From contig JAFTIN010000062.1 of the NCBI GenBank assembly GCA_017456895.1, positions 1 through 47,726 of the forward strand: a DNA stretch of 47,726 nucleotides, read 5' to 3'. The notes beneath the pieces are model-generated. The model was not told where the DNA came from and did not search any database. It saw only the letters and a program-made list of their open reading frames with translations. Made by a program: the position numbers and the translations under genes. Shown here piece after piece: positions 26,611-34,542 of this stretch. Source of the DNA: Clostridia bacterium. GTDB taxonomy: Bacteria > Bacillota > Clostridia > Oscillospirales > CAG-272. Numbering within the stretch: the stretch's first letter is position 1; each line of letters opens with the position of its first letter.

Positions 26611-27435
26611 ATGGATTGGACTCAGGTATTAAACAACATCCTGAATACTGTCATTGGCTGGGCTACCACGGCCGGACTCCGTCTTCTTATTGCTCTTGTT
26701 CTGCTCTTCATCTCCTTCAAGGTTGTTAACTTTGTTGCCAGAAGAATAGAGAAGAGTGGCGATAACGGAAAGCTTGATAAGACCCTTGCCAGAACCTTTG
26801 CTTACATTTTCAGACTCGGACTCAAATGCCTCATCGCAATATGCCTCGTAGGCTTCGTTGGTATCGACACCAGCGGACTCGCGGCTCTCGTCGTTTCTCT
26901 TGGTGCGTGCATAGGTCTTGCACTTAACGGCGCTCTCTCCAACCTCGCAGGCGGTATTCTCATCATTATCACTCGCCCCTTCAGAGTAGATGATTTCATC
27001 GAGGCTCAGGGCCACTCCGGTACGGTTGAGGATATTCACATCACCACCACCAAGATCCGTACAGTAGATAACAAGGTTGTCTACATACCCAACGGACCCC
27101 TCTCTTCCGGAACAATCGTCAACTATTCTGTTAAGGATACAAGAAGAGTAGACTTCACCTTCTCCATCGGTTACTCTGATGACTTTGAGAAGGCAAAGGG
27201 AATTGTTATGGACATTCTCACTTCTCACGAGCTCGCTCTTAAGGATCCCGAGCCTATGGTTCGTGTTACAGCTCACGGCGCCAGCAGCATCGACCTCGTT
27301 GCCCGTGTTTGGGTAAAGAGCGCCGACTATTGGACCGTAAACTTTGACGTACTCGAGGCTGTCAAGACTGCCTTTGATAAGGAAGGTATTGAGATACCCT
27401 TCAACCAGCTCGACGTACACGTTAAGAATAACTAA
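26611..27435 (+). CDS. Small-conductance mechanosensitive channel (MscS family)
   Basis: A 274-residue channel subunit. Three transmembrane helices (about residues 18-40, 62-85 and 90-115) are followed by the pore-lining TM3 with its Gly/Ala pattern (LGACIGLALNGALSNLAGGI). The MscS beta domain (TRPFRVDDFIEAQGHSGTVEDI) and a C-terminal vestibule domain (VDFTFSIGYSDDFEKAK, then IEIPFNQLDVHV) follow. It would form heptamers that release osmolytes on hypo-osmotic shock. The ribosome site is AGAAAGGA. It ends at a strong terminator. Confidence 0.94.
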   Translation: MDWTQVLNNILNTVIGWATTAGLRLLIALVLLFISFKVVNFVARRIEKSGDNGKLDKTLARTFAYIFRLGLKCLIAICLVGFVGIDTSGLAALVVSLGACIGLALNGALSNLAGGILIIITRPFRVDDFIEAQGHSGTVEDIHITTTKIRTVDNKVVYIPNGPLSSGTIVNYSVKDTRRVDFTFSIGYSDDFEKAKGIVMDILTSHELALKDPEPMVRVTAHGASSIDLVARVWVKSADYWTVNFDVLEAVKTAFDKEGIEIPFNQLDVHVKNN

Positions 27436-27453
27436 AGCAATATTATTTGCTCT

Positions 27454-27485
27454 AAAGCCGGCAGAATTATCTGCCGGCTTTTTAT
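27454..27485 (+). terminator. Intrinsic terminator of the mscS-like gene
   Basis: AAAGCCGGCAGA pairs with TCTGCCGGCTTT around a short loop, then a T run. Confidence 0.92.
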
Positions 27486-27499
27486 TTTTCCTCCTCTCA

Positions 27500-27528
27500 T
27501 TGATTTTCGTTTCTGTTTATGCTATAAT
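27500..27528 (+). promoter_or_regulatory. Promoter of the P-loop kinase gene
   Basis: TTGATT, 17-bp spacer and TATAAT, followed by a short leader. Confidence 0.7.
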
Positions 27529-27554
27529 ATAGCAAACAACTATAGGAGTATTCT

Positions 27555-28091
27555 ATGAAAAAACTGATTTTAATTGGCGGTGTTCTCGCAGGCGGAAAGT
27601 CGACCTTTTCACACCTCGTCGGTGAGCGATTTGATATACCCGTTGTGAATAAGGATAGGCTGAAGGAAATACTCGGCGACAACATTGCGACCGCGAACAG
27701 GGAAGAAAACAAAAAGCTCTCGGTCATCTCCTTTGAGCTTATGATGTACCTCGCATCAACCGAGGGAAACGCTTTGATCCTTGAATCTAACTTCAAGGAC
27801 TACGAGATTGCAAAGATAAAGGATAAAATTAGAGATACCGAGATATTATCGATCGTCTTTGACGGCGATAGCGCTACCTTGCACCAAAGATTCTGCAAAC
27901 GACTCAACGAGAACAGACACCCGGTGCACAAGTCGCAGGACTTATCGCGTATTGAGGACTTTGTTGCTGTGATTCATGATCTACGCACAGTTGAGTATCC
28001 CGGAGAGGTCATTTACGTCGACTGCACCGACTTCTCATACCAGACAGACGAGAAATTATACAAGAAAATAGAAGAATTCCTGAATAACTGA
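27555..28091 (+). CDS. P-loop kinase-like ATPase (AAA_33/zeta-like)
   Basis: A 178-residue single-domain nucleotide-binding protein. The N-terminal Walker A is GGVLAGGKST (residues 8-17), followed by NKDRLKEILGD. A Walker-B-like strand, ALILESNF, lies near residue 76 and a lid with paired Arg near RFCKRLNENRHP. This layout is that of small kinases annotated as AAA_33 or zeta-toxin-like. There is no antitoxin gene beside it, so a toxin role is not supported; it is more likely a metabolite kinase of unknown substrate. Confidence 0.72.
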   Translation: MKKLILIGGVLAGGKSTFSHLVGERFDIPVVNKDRLKEILGDNIATANREENKKLSVISFELMMYLASTEGNALILESNFKDYEIAKIKDKIRDTEILSIVFDGDSATLHQRFCKRLNENRHPVHKSQDLSRIEDFVAVIHDLRTVEYPGEVIYVDCTDFSYQTDEKLYKKIEEFLNN

Positions 28092-28162
28092 TTTTTCTAT
28101 TGTTTTTTCGATCAAAGTATGTTAAAATCATACTGTAAATACAAATTTATCCGGAGATTAAT

Positions 28163-28798
28163 ATGGAAAACAATCTTTTTAACGATAACCCCGAGAAAAA
28201 GGACAATAAAGCGAGATTTATCGAGATCTTTAAGTCCAAGATAACCAGAGAGGGCTCGGATAAGCTCCTTCAGTTCCTCCTTTCTCCTCATTCGGACTTC
28301 TTTACCGCTCCTGCGAGCTCGCGCTTCCACTCCTCCTACGAGGGCGGTCTGCTTGATCACTCGCTCAACGTTTATGACTGCCTTGTCGCATATATGAGCT
28401 CCGAGAAGGCCAAGAGCCTTGGCTTTGAGTACAGCGATGAGTCGCTTGCTATCGTGGCGCTTCTTCACGATCTGTGCAAGGTCAACGTATACAAAAAGGG
28501 CTTCAGAAACGTCAAGGACGAGAAGGGCGTTTGGCAGAGAGTGGACACCTTTGAGTATGATGATCAGCTCCCCTACGGCCACGGTGAAAAGAGCGTGTAT
28601 ATGATCTCTCCCTATATGATGCTCAAGAGAGAAGAGGCATTTGCTATCAGGTACCACATGGGTTACTCCTCTACCGAGGATCAGCGCAACGTTTCTGCCG
28701 CCTTTGAGATGTTTCCGCTCGCGTTTGCTCTCCACGTAGCCGACAGCGAGGCTACCTATTACGTAGAGAGCGATAAGTATAAGAAGGTGAAAAAGTAA
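28163..28798 (+). CDS. HD-domain phosphohydrolase
   Basis: A 211-residue protein with HD-superfamily metal ligands: a first His in GGLLDHSLNVYD (about residue 67), the HD pair in ALLHDLCKVNVY (about 100-112), and a later GHGEKSVYMI and YHMG region supplying further ligands. It would hydrolyse a nucleotide or other phosphoester; the substrate is unknown. The stop codon overlaps the start of the next gene (TAATG), so the pair is co-translated. An upstream TTGTTT-N17-TAAAAT promoter (about 28099-28127) is plausible. Confidence 0.83.
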   Translation: MENNLFNDNPEKKDNKARFIEIFKSKITREGSDKLLQFLLSPHSDFFTAPASSRFHSSYEGGLLDHSLNVYDCLVAYMSSEKAKSLGFEYSDESLAIVALLHDLCKVNVYKKGFRNVKDEKGVWQRVDTFEYDDQLPYGHGEKSVYMISPYMMLKREEAFAIRYHMGYSSTEDQRNVSAAFEMFPLAFALHVADSEATYYVESDKYKKVKK

Positions 28799-29328
28799 TG
28801 GCTTGGGATACAGATACCGACTACAGCTTTGCAGACATGCATATCGGCTACGGCGACAGAGTACTTTGGAAGGGGAGACCGGAAAAGGGAATAACCGTGC
28901 GCCCCGACGAGCTCGTAACTATTCCTTTTGGTCTTTTCTTCACGATTTTTGCTCTGTTCTGGATCAGCATGGCGATGCAGGCAGGAGGTATTTTTGCTCT
29001 GTTTGGCGTGCCATTTGTTCTCGTTGGGCTCTATATGGTTGGCGGAAGATTCATTATCAACGAGCTTATGAAGAGGAATACTGCATACGTTATCACCGAC
29101 AAGGCGATAATCAGAAAGCGCGGAAGCCGTGTTGACGTCTGGTACGGCAGAGATCTCTCCAATATGCAGGTCTTCAGCCACAAAAACGGCACAACGTCGT
29201 TTATGTTCTCGACGGTCCAGGTTCATTACAGCGGAAGAAGAGGCGTAAGCACTCATCTTTACGGTATTGAGAACGTCAGAGATGCCAAGGACGTCAGCGA
29301 GGCAATAAAGCAGATCGAACGCAACTAA
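28798..29328 (+). CDS. Membrane protein with bacterial PH-like (DUF304-type) domain
   Basis: A 176-residue protein. After a soluble N-terminal stretch with GDRVLWKGRPEKG, two adjacent hydrophobic helices (about residues 45-85) form a hairpin in the membrane. The C-terminal beta-rich domain starts at YVITDKAIIRKRG and matches the YxlTdkrii pattern of bacterial PH (bPH/DUF304) proteins. Function is unknown; such domains are thought to mediate protein or lipid contacts at the membrane. It is translationally coupled to the HD hydrolase gene and ends at a large terminator. Confidence 0.78.
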   Translation: MAWDTDTDYSFADMHIGYGDRVLWKGRPEKGITVRPDELVTIPFGLFFTIFALFWISMAMQAGGIFALFGVPFVLVGLYMVGGRFIINELMKRNTAYVITDKAIIRKRGSRVDVWYGRDLSNMQVFSHKNGTTSFMFSTVQVHYSGRRGVSTHLYGIENVRDAKDVSEAIKQIERN

Positions 29329-29332
29329 ATAT

Positions 29333-29396
29333 AAAACAGGCTATCGTTTATCGAATGCTCCCTCGGAAGCATTGTGACAATTGATAGCCTGTTTTA
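29333..29396 (+). terminator. Intrinsic terminator of the HD-PH operon
   Basis: AAAACAGGCTATC pairs with GATAGCCTGTTTT, with an inner GAATGCT/AAGCATT-type hairpin; a short T run follows. Confidence 0.8.
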
Positions 29397-29434
29397 TTGT
29401 TAAAAAAGATATTAATATAATGAGCGGGTGAGTT

Positions 29435-29662
29435 TTAGTATATTTTTATTCTTTCAGGCGGAGGGCACTCAAGGCAAGATCCTCTATCGTATAATTCTTT
29501 AGGGAGCGCCTTTTTGCAAGCAGGACATTCATGCTTGGGCCTCATTCTTAGTTGAGGATCATAATCGGTAATTATTATTTCGATGCCCGGCTGCAGGTTG
29601 TATTTATCGCGTAGCTTTTTCGGTATAGTTATTTTTCCGTTTTTATCGATCCTTAGTTCCAT
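29435..29662 (-). CDS. AbrB/SpoVT-type regulator with zinc-ribbon tail
   Basis: A 75-residue protein starting MELRIDKNGKITIPKKLRDK, a swapped-hairpin AbrB DNA-binding domain (residues 1-45, with LQPGIEIIITDYD). The tail has two CxxC pairs (CPACKK, then CLEC), probably binding zinc. AbrB domains act as dimeric transition-state or antitoxin-like regulators. The start is fixed by GGAGG upstream. An intrinsic terminator lies in its leader just before the ribosome site, so expression probably depends on read-through of the structured RNA at 29692-29903. A longer frame from 29755 crosses that terminator and is rejected. Confidence 0.8.
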   Translation of the reverse strand: MELRIDKNGKITIPKKLRDKYNLQPGIEIIITDYDPQLRMRPKHECPACKKALPKELYDRGSCLECPPPERIKIY

Positions 29663-29691
29663 ATACAGTCCTCCAAAAATATTATTAAAAA

Positions 29692-29903
29692 AACAAAAAG
29701 CGCGGCAACCGAAGCGCCGCGCCGAAAAACACAAACTCCGATTGCTGCTACACAAAACTTAATGATTCACGAGATAAACTGCACTACTCACCAAGTGGAA
29801 TTTGCGTTTTTACCAAATTCATTATGATGAAATAGTATAGCAATAAAACACTCTATCAAAAATAGAGCGCATCTCGTGTAGAAATTATAAAGTTTTGTGT
29901 AGC
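29692..29903 (-). ncRNA. Structured leader or small RNA ending in an intrinsic terminator
   Basis: Transcription from the promoter at 29910-29938 would begin near 29903. The first bases, CTACACAAAACTT (29902-29890 on minus), pair perfectly with AAGTTTTGTGTAG (29760-29748), and CACGAGAT pairs with ATCTCGTG further in. Inside are smaller hairpins: CTCTAT/ATAGAG (29851-29867 on plus), TTCAT-CATA-ATGAA and AATTTG/CAAATT. A terminator follows (GCGCGGC/GCCGCGC, then a T run, 29692-29725), about 20 nt before the AbrB-like gene's ribosome site. It contains no T-box sequence and matches no riboswitch I know. A 6S-like RNA is an alternative. Confidence 0.6.
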
Positions 29904-29909
29904 GAATTA

Positions 29910-29938
29910 ATTATACCACAATCGAGAATAATAGTCAA
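29910..29938 (-). promoter_or_regulatory. Sigma-A promoter of the structured RNA / AbrB gene
   Basis: TTGACT, 17-bp spacer and TATAAT on the minus strand, with an extended TGG before the -10. Confidence 0.82.
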
Positions 29939-29941
29939 TAG

Positions 29942-29982
29942 AAAAAAACGAAGGCACTGCAGAAAAATCCGCAGTGCCTTTT
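29942..29982 (-). terminator. Intrinsic terminator of the hydrogenase operon
   Basis: AAGGCACTGC (29951-29960) pairs with GCAGTGCCTT (29971-29980). On minus it is followed by a T run. Confidence 0.9.
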
Positions 29983-29993
29983 AAAACTAAATA

Positions 29994-31742
29994 TTAGTTG
30001 TACTTCTTTCTTGCAACGTAAGAAGTGTGGAGAGTATGGTGAGCCTTGTGACAGCCGTAGCCACCCTTGAAGTAGTTGTCATATACTTCCTTGATGATAG
30101 GGTTCTGGTGAGACTTACGCATAGTCATAGCCTCGTCCTGAGCGTAGAGCGCCTTAGCTCTCTCTGCCTTGAGGTCTACGGTATCACGTACGTGCTGAGG
30201 CTGGATAGGCTGACCGCCGCCGTTTACACAGCCGCCGGGACAACCCATGATCTCAACGAAGGTCCAGTCTGCCTCGCCCTTTGCGATCTTGTCCATAACG
30301 AGCTTCGCGTTAGACGCGCCGCTTGCTACGGCAACCTTGATCTCAAGGCCTGCGATGTTGTAGGTAGCCTCCTTAAGACCGTCGGTACCTCTTACCTCGT
30401 GGAACTCGATGGAGTCGTTATCCTTGCCGGTGAGAACGTCGTTGGCGGTTCTGAGAGCAGCCTCCATAACACCGCCTGTAGCACCGAAGATAACTGCTGC
30501 GCCGGTATCTACGCCGAGAGGATTGTCGAACTCCTCGTCGGGAAGAGTGGTGAACTTAAGACCGGTTCTCTTGATCATACGGGCAAGCTCACGGGTGGTG
30601 AGTGCAACGTCAACGTCAACGATGCCTTCGCCTGCTGCACACATATCCTCTCTCTGTACCTCAAACTTCTTTGCAGTACAGGGCATGATAGAAACTACGA
30701 AGATATCCTTAGGATCGTATCCCATCTTATCAGCCCAGTAGGTCTTGATGAGCGCGCCGCCCATCTGCTGAGGAGACTTGCAGGAGGAGAGGTGATTGAT
30801 GAAATCGGGGTAGTAGAGTTCGCAGAACTTAACCCAACCGGGAGAGCAGGAGGTGATCATAGGAAGGGTTCCGCCGTTCTTAACTCTCTCGAGAAGCTCG
30901 GTTGCTTCCTCAACGATAGTGAAGTCTGCCGCGGTATTAGTGTCGAATACCTTCTCAAAGCCGATTCTGCGGAGAGCGGCAACCATCTTACCCTCAACAT
31001 TGGTTCCGATAGGCATATCGAAGCACTCGCCGAGAGTCGCGCGGATAGAGGGAGCGGTCTGAACCACTACGTGCTTTGTAGGATCGTTAAGAGCTGCCCA
31101 TACCTTATCGGTGTCATCTCTCTCTACGAGAGCGCCGGTAGGACATACAGCGGTACACTGACCGCAGGAGATACAGGGAGTCTCGCCAAGATCCATATTG
31201 AAGGGCTGGCCGATGCAGGTATCGATACCGCGGTTGTTAGCGCCGATAACCGATACGTACTGCTCGTTACATACTGCTACACATCTACGGCAGAGGATAC
31301 ACTTGTTGTTATCTCTTACGAGGTGAGGAGTGGAGTAGTCGAGCTCGTAGGTGGGCTTGAAGCCGCCGAAGGCGTTCTGGTCAACACCGTACTCAAGACA
31401 GAGCTTCTGAAGCTCACAGTTGGTGCTTCTTACACAGCTTAGACAGCTCATGTCGTGTGTGGAGAGGATGAGCTCGAGAGTAGTCTTACGAGCCTCTCTT
31501 ACCTTCTGGGTGTTGGTCTTGATCTCCATACCCTCGGTTACGGGGTATACGCAGGCGGTAACAAGTCCGCGAGCGCCGGTAGCCTCAACAACACAGATAC
31601 GGCAAGCGCCGATCTCATTCTTTTCTTTCATATAGCAGAGGGTAGGGATCTCTACGCCTGCTGCGCGCGCAGCCTCAAGAATGGTTGCGCCCTTGGGTAC
31701 GCTTACAGCAATACCGTTAACTTTACAATTAAGCATTTCCAT
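29994..31742 (-). CDS. hydA: [FeFe] hydrogenase catalytic subunit (HydA/HndD-like)
   Basis: A 582-residue enzyme. Domains in order: a [2Fe-2S] ferredoxin domain (Cys36, 47, 50, 64); a His/Cys3 [4Fe-4S] site (HDMSCLSCVRSTNC, residues 96-109); two [4Fe-4S] clusters (CILCRRC and CISCGQCTAVC); and the H-cluster domain with L1 TSCSPGW (297-303), L2 MPCTAKKFE (353-361) and L3 EIMGCPGGCVNGGGQP. All active-site residues are present. It interconverts H2 and protons/electrons. With the NuoF- and NuoE-like genes of the same operon it probably forms an electron-bifurcating enzyme using NADH and ferredoxin. It is the last gene of the operon; cofactor maturases (HydEFG) are not in this window. Confidence 0.95.
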   Translation of the reverse strand: MEMLNCKVNGIAVSVPKGATILEAARAAGVEIPTLCYMKEKNEIGACRICVVEATGARGLVTACVYPVTEGMEIKTNTQKVREARKTTLELILSTHDMSCLSCVRSTNCELQKLCLEYGVDQNAFGGFKPTYELDYSTPHLVRDNNKCILCRRCVAVCNEQYVSVIGANNRGIDTCIGQPFNMDLGETPCISCGQCTAVCPTGALVERDDTDKVWAALNDPTKHVVVQTAPSIRATLGECFDMPIGTNVEGKMVAALRRIGFEKVFDTNTAADFTIVEEATELLERVKNGGTLPMITSCSPGWVKFCELYYPDFINHLSSCKSPQQMGGALIKTYWADKMGYDPKDIFVVSIMPCTAKKFEVQREDMCAAGEGIVDVDVALTTRELARMIKRTGLKFTTLPDEEFDNPLGVDTGAAVIFGATGGVMEAALRTANDVLTGKDNDSIEFHEVRGTDGLKEATYNIAGLEIKVAVASGASNAKLVMDKIAKGEADWTFVEIMGCPGGCVNGGGQPIQPQHVRDTVDLKAERAKALYAQDEAMTMRKSHQNPIIKEVYDNYFKGGYGCHKAHHTLHTSYVARKKYN

Positions 31743-31760
31743 TTTTGCGTACTCCTTTCA

Positions 31761-33581
31761 TTATATCTTGGAAATTGCACCGAACTTACAGCCGGCCATA
31801 CAAGCACCGCACTTGATACACTTAGCGGTGTCGATCTCGTAGGAGGGAAGCTTGTGTCCGGGAGCAACGTAGTCGGTCTTGTGGATAGCGTCAACAGGGC
31901 AGTTCTTAGCGCACTTGCCGCAGCCGATACACTTGTCCTGATCAATGTTGAAGGAGAGGAGGTTCTTACATACCCCTGCGGGACACTTCTTGTCTACAAC
32001 GTGAGCGATATACTCGTCGCGGAAGAAGTTGAGGGTAGCGAGAACGGGGTTGGGAGCAGTCTGTCCGAGACCGCAAAGGGAGTTAGCCTTGATGTAGTTG
32101 CAGAGCTCCTCGAGTCTGTCGATATCCTCGAGAGTTCCGTTACCGTCGGTGATCTTGTTAAGGAGCTCGAGAAGACGCTTGGTACCTACACGGCAGGGAG
32201 TACACTTACCGCAGGACTCGTCAACGGTGAACTCAAGGAAGAACTTAGCCATATCAACCATACAGGTGTCCTCGTCCATAACGATAAGACCGCCCGAGCC
32301 CATCATACAACCGATGGAAACGAGGTTATCGTAGTCAACCTCGGTGTCGATAAGCGAAGCAGGGATACAACCGCCGGAGGGACCACCGGTCTGAGCTGCC
32401 TTGAACTTCTTGCCGTTGGGGATACCGCCGCCGATGTCGTAGATGATCTCACGGAGGGTAGTACCCATGGGGATCTCAACAAGACCGGTGTGCTCGATCT
32501 TACCGCCGAGAGCGAATACCTTAGTACCCTTGGATCTCTCAGTACCCATAGATGTGAACCACTCTACGCCGTTAAGAATGATCTGGGGAATGTTAGCGAA
32601 GGTCTCAACGTTGTTCTCAACGGTGGGCTTGCCGTAAAGGCCCTTAACTGCAGGATACGGAGGACGGGGACGGGGCTCACCGCGGTTACCCTCGATAGAG
32701 GTCATAAGAGCGGTCTCCTCACCGCATACAAACGCGCCTGCGCCAAGTCTGATCTCGAGGTCGAAATCGAAGCCGGAGTTGAATATATTCTTACCGAGAA
32801 GGCCGTATTCCTTAGCCTGGTCGATAGCGTGCTGGAGTCTATTTACCGCAATGGGGTACTCTGCACGGACGTAAACGTAACCCTTGGTCGCGCCGATAGC
32901 GTAACCGCAGATGATCATTGCCTCAATAAGAGCGTGGGGGTCGCCCTCAAGGATAGAACGGTCCATGAATGCTCCGGGGTCACCCTCGTCCGCATTACAT
33001 ACAACGTACTTCTGGTCTGCCTTGTTGGGAGCGGTGAGAGCCCACTTTCTACCGGTTGGGAAGCCTCCGCCTCCTCTGCCGCGAAGACCGGAATCGGAAA
33101 CTACCTTGATTACCTCCTCGGGAGTCATCTCGGTGAGAACCTTACCGAGAGCCTGGTAACCGTCCATAGCTATGTACTCTTCGATATTGTCGGGGTCGAT
33201 AACACCGCAGTTACGGAGTACGATACGCTTCTGGGACTTGTAGAAAGCGGTATCATTAAGAGATACGCTTGCCTTCTCAACGATCTCCTCTGCGCCGGTA
33301 TCTGCATATACGAGACGCTCAACTACACGACCCTTGAGAAGATGCTCCTCAACGATCTCCTTAACGTCCTCGGGAGTTACACGGCTGTAGAAGGTGCCGT
33401 CGGGATATACGATAACAACGGGGCCGAGAGCACAGAGACCGAAGCAACCGGTCTGTACGAGCTTAACCTCGTTCTCAAGGCCGAAAGCCTTGATGTTTTC
33501 CTGGAAAGCGGCCTGGATCTTGCTACTGCCTGAGGAGGTACAGCCTGTACCGCCACAAACAAGAACTTGTGCACGAATCAT
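31761..33581 (-). CDS. hydB: Hydrogenase NADH-binding subunit, NuoF-like (HydB/HndC)
   Basis: A 606-residue flavoprotein. An N-terminal thioredoxin-like [2Fe-2S] domain (CGGTGCTSSGS, then TGCFGLC) is followed by the FMN/NADH domain (GLRGRGGGGFPTGRKW, GAFVCGEETALM) and a [4Fe-4S] helical domain (CGKCTPCRVGTKRL). The C-terminal 60 residues hold two more [4Fe-4S] ferredoxin motifs (CIGCGKCAKNCP and CIKCGACMAGC). This multi-cluster layout is that of HydB/HndC in bifurcating hydrogenases. It accepts or delivers electrons to NAD(H). It ends 18 bp before hydA. Confidence 0.95.
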   Translation of the reverse strand: MIRAQVLVCGGTGCTSSGSSKIQAAFQENIKAFGLENEVKLVQTGCFGLCALGPVVIVYPDGTFYSRVTPEDVKEIVEEHLLKGRVVERLVYADTGAEEIVEKASVSLNDTAFYKSQKRIVLRNCGVIDPDNIEEYIAMDGYQALGKVLTEMTPEEVIKVVSDSGLRGRGGGGFPTGRKWALTAPNKADQKYVVCNADEGDPGAFMDRSILEGDPHALIEAMIICGYAIGATKGYVYVRAEYPIAVNRLQHAIDQAKEYGLLGKNIFNSGFDFDLEIRLGAGAFVCGEETALMTSIEGNRGEPRPRPPYPAVKGLYGKPTVENNVETFANIPQIILNGVEWFTSMGTERSKGTKVFALGGKIEHTGLVEIPMGTTLREIIYDIGGGIPNGKKFKAAQTGGPSGGCIPASLIDTEVDYDNLVSIGCMMGSGGLIVMDEDTCMVDMAKFFLEFTVDESCGKCTPCRVGTKRLLELLNKITDGNGTLEDIDRLEELCNYIKANSLCGLGQTAPNPVLATLNFFRDEYIAHVVDKKCPAGVCKNLLSFNIDQDKCIGCGKCAKNCPVDAIHKTDYVAPGHKLPSYEIDTAKCIKCGACMAGCKFGAISKI

Positions 33582-33596
33582 TTCTTAAATACCTCC

Positions 33597-33962
33597 TTAT
33601 ACATTTGCGGGGGTGAATTCGGATACGATTTCACCGTTCTTAAGGTGCTTTTCTACAACGGTCTTTGCCTTTTCGGGGGTCATCTTAACGTAGGTGACCT
33701 TCTCCTTGCCCGCCTCGTAGATCTCTACGATGGGTTCGTACTGGCAGAGGCCAACGCATCCGGTCTGGGATACGGTAACCTTCTGGTTAAGGCCGGAAGC
33801 ATTAACCTCCTCAACGAAAGCGTTGAGAACGGGTCTTGCGCCTGCCGCGATACCGCAGGTAGCCATACCTACGACAACACGAACGTCGCCTGAGCCCTCG
33901 CGAAGAACAACCTTGTCCTTCATTTTGTTTTTGATTGCCTGCAATTCAGCCAAAGATTTCAT
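33597..33962 (-). CDS. Thioredoxin-like [2Fe-2S] ferredoxin (HndB-like)
   Basis: A 121-residue protein with a thioredoxin-like fold and the Cys pattern GMATCGIAAGARPV, then QTGCVGLCQYEPIVEI. That pattern and its place next to the NuoF-like gene match HndB of HndABCD-type hydrogenases. It probably shuttles electrons within the hydrogenase complex. It lies 15 bp upstream of hydB. The first 25 residues form a Lys-rich helix. Confidence 0.85.
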   Translation of the reverse strand: MKSLAELQAIKNKMKDKVVLREGSGDVRVVVGMATCGIAAGARPVLNAFVEEVNASGLNQKVTVSQTGCVGLCQYEPIVEIYEAGKEKVTYVKMTPEKAKTVVEKHLKNGEIVSEFTPANV

Positions 33963-33999
33963 TTTTGTGTCCTTTCTCTGTTTGCTTTTTTATTTAATT

Positions 34000-34542
34000 T
34001 TATTTGATAACTTCATATTGCTCGTTGAGGTTGTCCCGTATCCATACGATGACCTCGTAGGTATCGAGGGGAACGTCCTCGAGCACGCTTCTCAGTTCGC
34101 GTGTGTCGAGCTCGACCTCACCGCGGTCTGTTATATGGCGGAAGAGAAAATCCACCGTCGGGTGACCTTGGATGAGAGTTACTATACTCGAGGTTACGTC
34201 GCCAAGAGGCGTAAAGTCTATATGGTTCTTAAGAAAAACAGCCTTCACGGTCGTTCCGTGATCTTTTTCATCGGTACTCGAAGTTATTGTGAGCGATCCG
34301 CCCGTCTGCTCGCAAGCGAGCTTCAAGAGGGGAATACCAAGTCCTACCTTGCGTGTTTTTCTCGTTGTATAAAATGGATCTGTGACGGCCTTGACCGTCT
34401 CCTCGTCCATGCCGCAACCGTTGTCCTTAATGGTGAGGATCAGCTCGTCACCTGTTTCATCAACGTATATCTCGGTTAGAGGCGCGCCCGCTTTAACCGA
34501 GTTCTCGGCAATGTCGAGAATATTCAGCGATATTTCTTTCAT
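34000..34542 (-). CDS. Histidine-kinase-type ATPase domain protein without kinase core
   Basis: A 180-residue protein. The N-terminal 120 residues form an HATPase_c (GHKL) domain: the N box (ILDIAENSVKAGA), the G1 box (IKDNGCGMD), an F-box-like DPFYTTR, and the G2 box GLGIPLLK. No phospho-accepting His, sensor or membrane segment is present. The last 60 residues, with TDRGEVELDTRELRS, are of unknown fold. It could be an anti-sigma-type or partner-switching kinase. It overlaps the PHP gene by 4 bp, so it belongs to the regulatory part of the hydrogenase operon. Confidence 0.82.
   Translation of the reverse strand: MKEISLNILDIAENSVKAGAPLTEIYVDETGDELILTIKDNGCGMDEETVKAVTDPFYTTRKTRKVGLGIPLLKLACEQTGGSLTITSSTDEKDHGTTVKAVFLKNHIDFTPLGDVTSSIVTLIQGHPTVDFLFRHITDRGEVELDTRELRSVLEDVPLDTYEVIVWIRDNLNEQYEVIK

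Noticed and set aside
27555-28091. A zeta-type toxin of a toxin-antitoxin pair
   Set aside because: No small antitoxin gene lies beside it, and the neighbours are housekeeping-like single units. A small-molecule kinase is more likely.
29748-29902. An insertion sequence bounded by 13-bp inverted ends
   Set aside because: There is no transposase or target duplication, and the repeats coincide with the start of a transcript and lead into a terminator, which fits RNA structure better.
31455-33533. A 692-codon open frame antisense to the NuoF-like gene
   Set aside because: It arises from codon bias of the real gene on the other strand. Its translation is low-complexity and domainless, while the minus strand encodes a complete, motif-rich subunit.
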